DNA of 64,000 nt from Sphagnum compactum (lineage: Eukaryota > Bryophyta > Sphagnopsida > Sphagnales). Both the position numbers and the translations under genes were made by a program. The stretch lies in the NCBI GenBank assembly GCA_965153455.1, contig OZ234494.1, positions 22,444,001 through 22,508,000 on the forward strand. Reading direction: 5' to 3'. Positions 60,621 through 64,000 of the stretch are shown in pieces (position 1 is the stretch's first letter; the number at the start of each line of letters is the position of its first letter). The notes beneath the pieces were generated by a model that was given only the letters and a program-made list of their open reading frames with translations, was not told where the DNA came from and searched no databases.

Positions 60621-61849
60621 ATTATTCAATGGACATGTGTTGAAATGGCCAAGGTACTATGGTATTCTGCAAGTTTTTCAAGTGTTTAATTGGCATTGAT
60701 GGCTGGTTCAATCATTTCTTAGCTATGGCATTAGTCAATTTTGTCATTTCCTTTCTACCTCTACTGTTGTTTTGTACCCACATGTGATCCTTTTTACCCA
60801 AATGAGGAACTTGTCCCTAGGGACATTCTTGGTACATAAGTGGCCTTGGGGTTGTACTTATGGGGGATTTAAGCACTCATAGGCTTCTTGACATCAACCT
60901 TAATGATCTCAAGGCTACCCCTTGAACAAAAGTCATATGAACCTTTGGTTCCACCTACATTCCATAGGACCTCTCAAACAAGTTTTTAAAAGGCCTTGAT
61001 GTTTTTTTATGCTTGTTTTAGAGGCTCAAAATTGTTTTCAAATAGCGGGAGGACGAAAAACTTCCCCAACACCATACCAAAAGAAAAAAGAACGATTAAA
61101 CCCACAAACCTATAATGAAAATACCTTGTGCAATTATCTGAGTTTCATAAAACCCATAATTCTCAAAAAAAGAAAATCAACATGTTTATTTATTTATTTA
61201 TTACTGTGGTACCCTCCCTCATGGGTATCATGAAAAAAAATAAAAAATAACGTTGACATTTTGAAAATGGAAATGCCCATCTCTTGAAAAGCAAAATCCT
61301 TACTTTTATAGATATGAGCATTTTCCTTTTTGAAATTGACCATTCCTTACTAACATCTGAGTATGTCGCATAAGGTTTTGTTGACTTACACTGCTAGAAA
61401 TGGTAGAGGTTTCACTATCCATAGAACAAAACCTCATGAGACATGAAACCTTCAAATTTGCTATAAATTACAAATGTTAATAGAGATAGGGTAGAACGAC
61501 CACTGAGCAAACGTTGAAGTGCTCAGGGCAGGCCAGATCCAAGGGGAGGACTTCGGTGTTTTTGGTGTCCAAACACAAATTGAACCCCTCTTGTTGACGT
61601 ATTTGACACACTAAAAATCATTAAAAATAGATTAGAATTGATAAAGTTACTAGCCCCCAAAGTAGAAAGGGTTAAGAATTCAAAAAAACAAACCACTAAA
61701 AGTTACAAAATTGGTTCTGGAATTATCACAAAAATCCAATAAAAGGTCGATGGCCAAAACCATCATAGGGGACATAAAAAGGGAAGGCCAAAGAAAGGCC
61801 AAAAGACGCGTAACTTGCAAGAACCAAAAAAAGGGAGAGAATTAGTCCC
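60621..61849. other. Spacer
   Basis: No gene recognised. The 61,670-61,740 segment (ttacaaaattggttctggaatta) resembles 40,640-40,675 (ttataaaattcggttctaaaata) and may be the 3' tail of the adjacent retroelement. Confidence 0.4.
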
Positions 61850-64000
61850 TCCCGTGGTAGGAAATTATTTCACCCATGACCCCTCTAATGTCGCGTGCAT
61901 GCAAATTGTGAGATTTAATAGTAATGGGAGGTCTAGAACAACATCGCTTACCAACATAATCTTCCTCTCTATAGCAGAGGCTAAAACACGTTGAAGAACA
62001 ATACTAACACATTGCTTGAAAAATTGAATGTAAAAAGACAAGGATAAATGACCTCCTTATTGTCTATCGTGGAAGAGATAGGAACACTCCTTGATGAAAT
62101 GATCCATATCACGCTTAGGTGCGTTGTGCACCTACATGGCCATCGGAATAAAGTGATGCCCCTCATGAAGCCTTCTATGTTTGCAAATTTTAGCAATGGC
62201 GTTAAGTTTTGGAGTTGCACCTGCTGGTCGACTGATGACACTTGAAGCCACTGTCTTTTGTGTTGAATCAGTAACCACCACATCAGCAATGAAAGCTTGG
62301 TCCTTTTGGGTCATGTAAAGATCAACTTGTAATGAATATTTTGATGTAAGGGCGTACCACTACTTTCTCCATACATCGTGCCCACTCTTTCAGGTGAGGG
62401 CATACATGACTTTTCAGATGGCATCATGTGTGGCTATCCATTGACCTCCAAACAGGAAACGAGCTAAGTGCATGCTAGATGTGTCCAACCCATGTCCACA
62501 TTCACACGTGGGAAGATTAAATGTCGAGGGCTGAATCAAACTGAGACGAAAACATAATGCTGAAGTGCAAGTAGAGTGTGTAATGTGAAATGAATGGATA
62601 GATGGCATAGCAACCACCCATAGCCTTGCCCCTTTGCCTGAACAAAAACGAATGCCGGCTCTGGATGCAAAGGAAATGGAGTCATCTTCGAAAATAGACC
62701 TCAGGGTTGTGTCATGGTGGATGTCCATTAAAGATGCTTGTAGATTTGGGGCACTAGTAATTGCTAAACTCTTAAAAGAAAGGTGCATCTCCTTAGTTGC
62801 AAGAGGAAGGCCATTTTGCACTACACGTAAGCATGACTGAAATAGGTGTGGGCTTCCTTCAACTTGAGAAACATACTCCTCCAAAACGGTTCTATCGAAT
62901 ATATGAAATCTAGAACACAAATATGGAGCCACCAAAGACCAATTCCCTAGAAAAATAAATGGGGCATATTCCTCCATAGAAAGAAAGCCTATACCACTAA
63001 AGGATATTGGTAGTTGAGCTTGACGCCTCGTTAAGGGGCCCTCAAAAGATTCCCACGATCTTAGACCCATAATGTCCCCACAAACTTGCATAACTCTCTT
63101 GTCAAAACCCGCCAAAAGAGACAAGAAGGAAGAAGAAGGTACTATTTGTTTGCGATAAAAAGGTCAATGAGCTACACATGAGGATAAAATGCCCAAAGTA
63201 ATTTGGATGTCTCCCAAGAGAGGAAGATCATCGATATGGGCCACGTCTTGAAATATAACCTCATCCAAAAAATGTGTGACAAAGTCCTGAGAACGCACTA
63301 CCACATCGAATATGTGTAAGCCATCTGTGACCAAAGTGCAACTTTGAGGAATCTCTTTGCTTAGAGTCTACTTAGAGAAATCCTTGATGGACTCCAAAGC
63401 TTGCACTTTGACATTTTGACCTTAAGCCCAACTAGGGCTGATTGGGTCGAAAGGTGGTCAAAGGTGTAGGTAATCTCATTCATAGGCCCCATGATGTGGT
63501 ATTATATGTTAAGGATGGGAAAACACAATTGGGATGCCCGTGCGATGGTCTCTAATAAAGCTGGATAATGGGCCAAAGAAAATAAAGGACCTCCTAGGGG
63601 GTCACCCTGCCTCATGCCTGAAGATGACTCAATAATGGTGACCCCTTCCACATGTCGCCCATGTTGGTAGTAAAGAGAAGAATGAACATCATAAAACAAC
63701 TTGGTAAAGGGGACAATGTTTGTCAAAGCCCCCTCGATATCACACAACTTTCTAAAAATAACAGCTTGAGAAACACTATTAAGAGTGTTTTTGATGTTGA
63801 CTTGCATCACGAGCCAATCAAGGTGTAGGTCAAGGAAGGTTCGGATGCCAAAAGGGATGGCTTCATAGCCTCCAAAGGTCGATATTCCAAATTGATGGGG
63901 GGATAGGTGCTCGAAGCTGTAGGACAATGGAGTGATTAATAAGTCGAAGAAACACCTCTCCTACGACAATAGGACGAAAACCACCAGTGTCCTTTGCCAT
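61850..64000 (-). mobile_element. Non-LTR retroelement, 3' part, dead; continues beyond the window
   Basis: The minus strand reads DTGGFRPIVVGEVFLRL (about 63,945-64,000), LDWLVMQVNIKNTLNSVSQ (RT motif A, usual Asp replaced by Asn), GVTIIESSSGMRQGDPLGGP (motif B), FPILNI*YHIMGP where the ADD of motif C should be, then FNLPTCECGHGLDTSSMHLA with FGGQWIATHDAI (a CxC...H...C-type knuckle, last Cys lost; about 62,414-62,530), and ADVVVTDSTQ with SRPAGATPKLNAIAKI and EGHHFIPMAM (62,132-62,290), a C-terminal nuclease-like region. Order RT, knuckle, C-terminal domain resembles non-LTR elements that carry the nuclease at the C-terminus; that part is inference. Multiple stops and two lost catalytic acids make this copy inactive. 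Confidence 0.8.

Overview
The window looks like nuclear DNA from a land plant with a large, repeat-rich genome. The evidence is AT-rich spacers tens of kilobases long, very few genes, short GT-AG introns, Arabidopsis-type telomere motifs (TTTAGGG/CCCTAAA), a plant COBRA-like (COBL) gene, a plant receptor-like cytoplasmic kinase, and remnants of many plant transposon classes. A fern or other seed-free plant, or a gymnosperm, would fit. The sequence alone does not fix the species.

Two genes look intact. A single-exon minus-strand gene (12,834-13,865) encodes a 343-residue type II membrane protein with a glycosyltransferase-25-like core. A two-exon plus-strand gene (46,854-48,709) encodes a 555-residue receptor-like cytoplasmic kinase with several broken catalytic motifs, so it is probably a pseudokinase. 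Two further host gene families survive only as wrecks. One is a COBL7-type gene (27,111-29,300, minus) with at least four reading-frame breaks, plus a second small COBL fragment at 30.7 kb. The other is a two-exon piece of a CPBP-type intramembrane protease (4.39-4.91 kb, minus) with an in-frame stop.

The rest is transposon debris and repeats: a complete but dead Ty3-type LTR element with both LTRs, primer-binding site and polypurine tract (49.985-56.42 kb), which carries a nested MITE and has lost its RT palm; a non-LTR retroelement entering from the right edge (about 61.85-64.0 kb, minus); two hAT fragments (23.1-23.65 kb minus; 59.4-60.6 kb plus); a PIF/Harbinger transposase (41.8-42.4 kb); a pogo-like element with a relic CENP-B-type DNA-binding domain (34.33-34.99 kb); and a Helentron-like Pif1 helicase plus endonuclease relic (20.6-21.85 kb, minus).

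Structural features not explained by genes include two long fold-back elements (7.8 and 25.1 kb), a 58-bp triplication (15.5 kb), a 48/52-bp alternating tandem array (25.3 kb), an inverted pair of a roughly 330-bp dispersed repeat (16.9 and 40.7 kb), and short telomere-repeat tracts at 28.7, 29.3, 31.2, 35.85 and 39.4 kb. The tract at 28.7 kb is bracketed by a perfect 20-bp direct duplication, the signature expected of telomere DNA captured at a chromosome break. No operon-like arrangement or convincing multi-gene host system was found. Identifications were made by reading translations against remembered family motifs; no searches were run.
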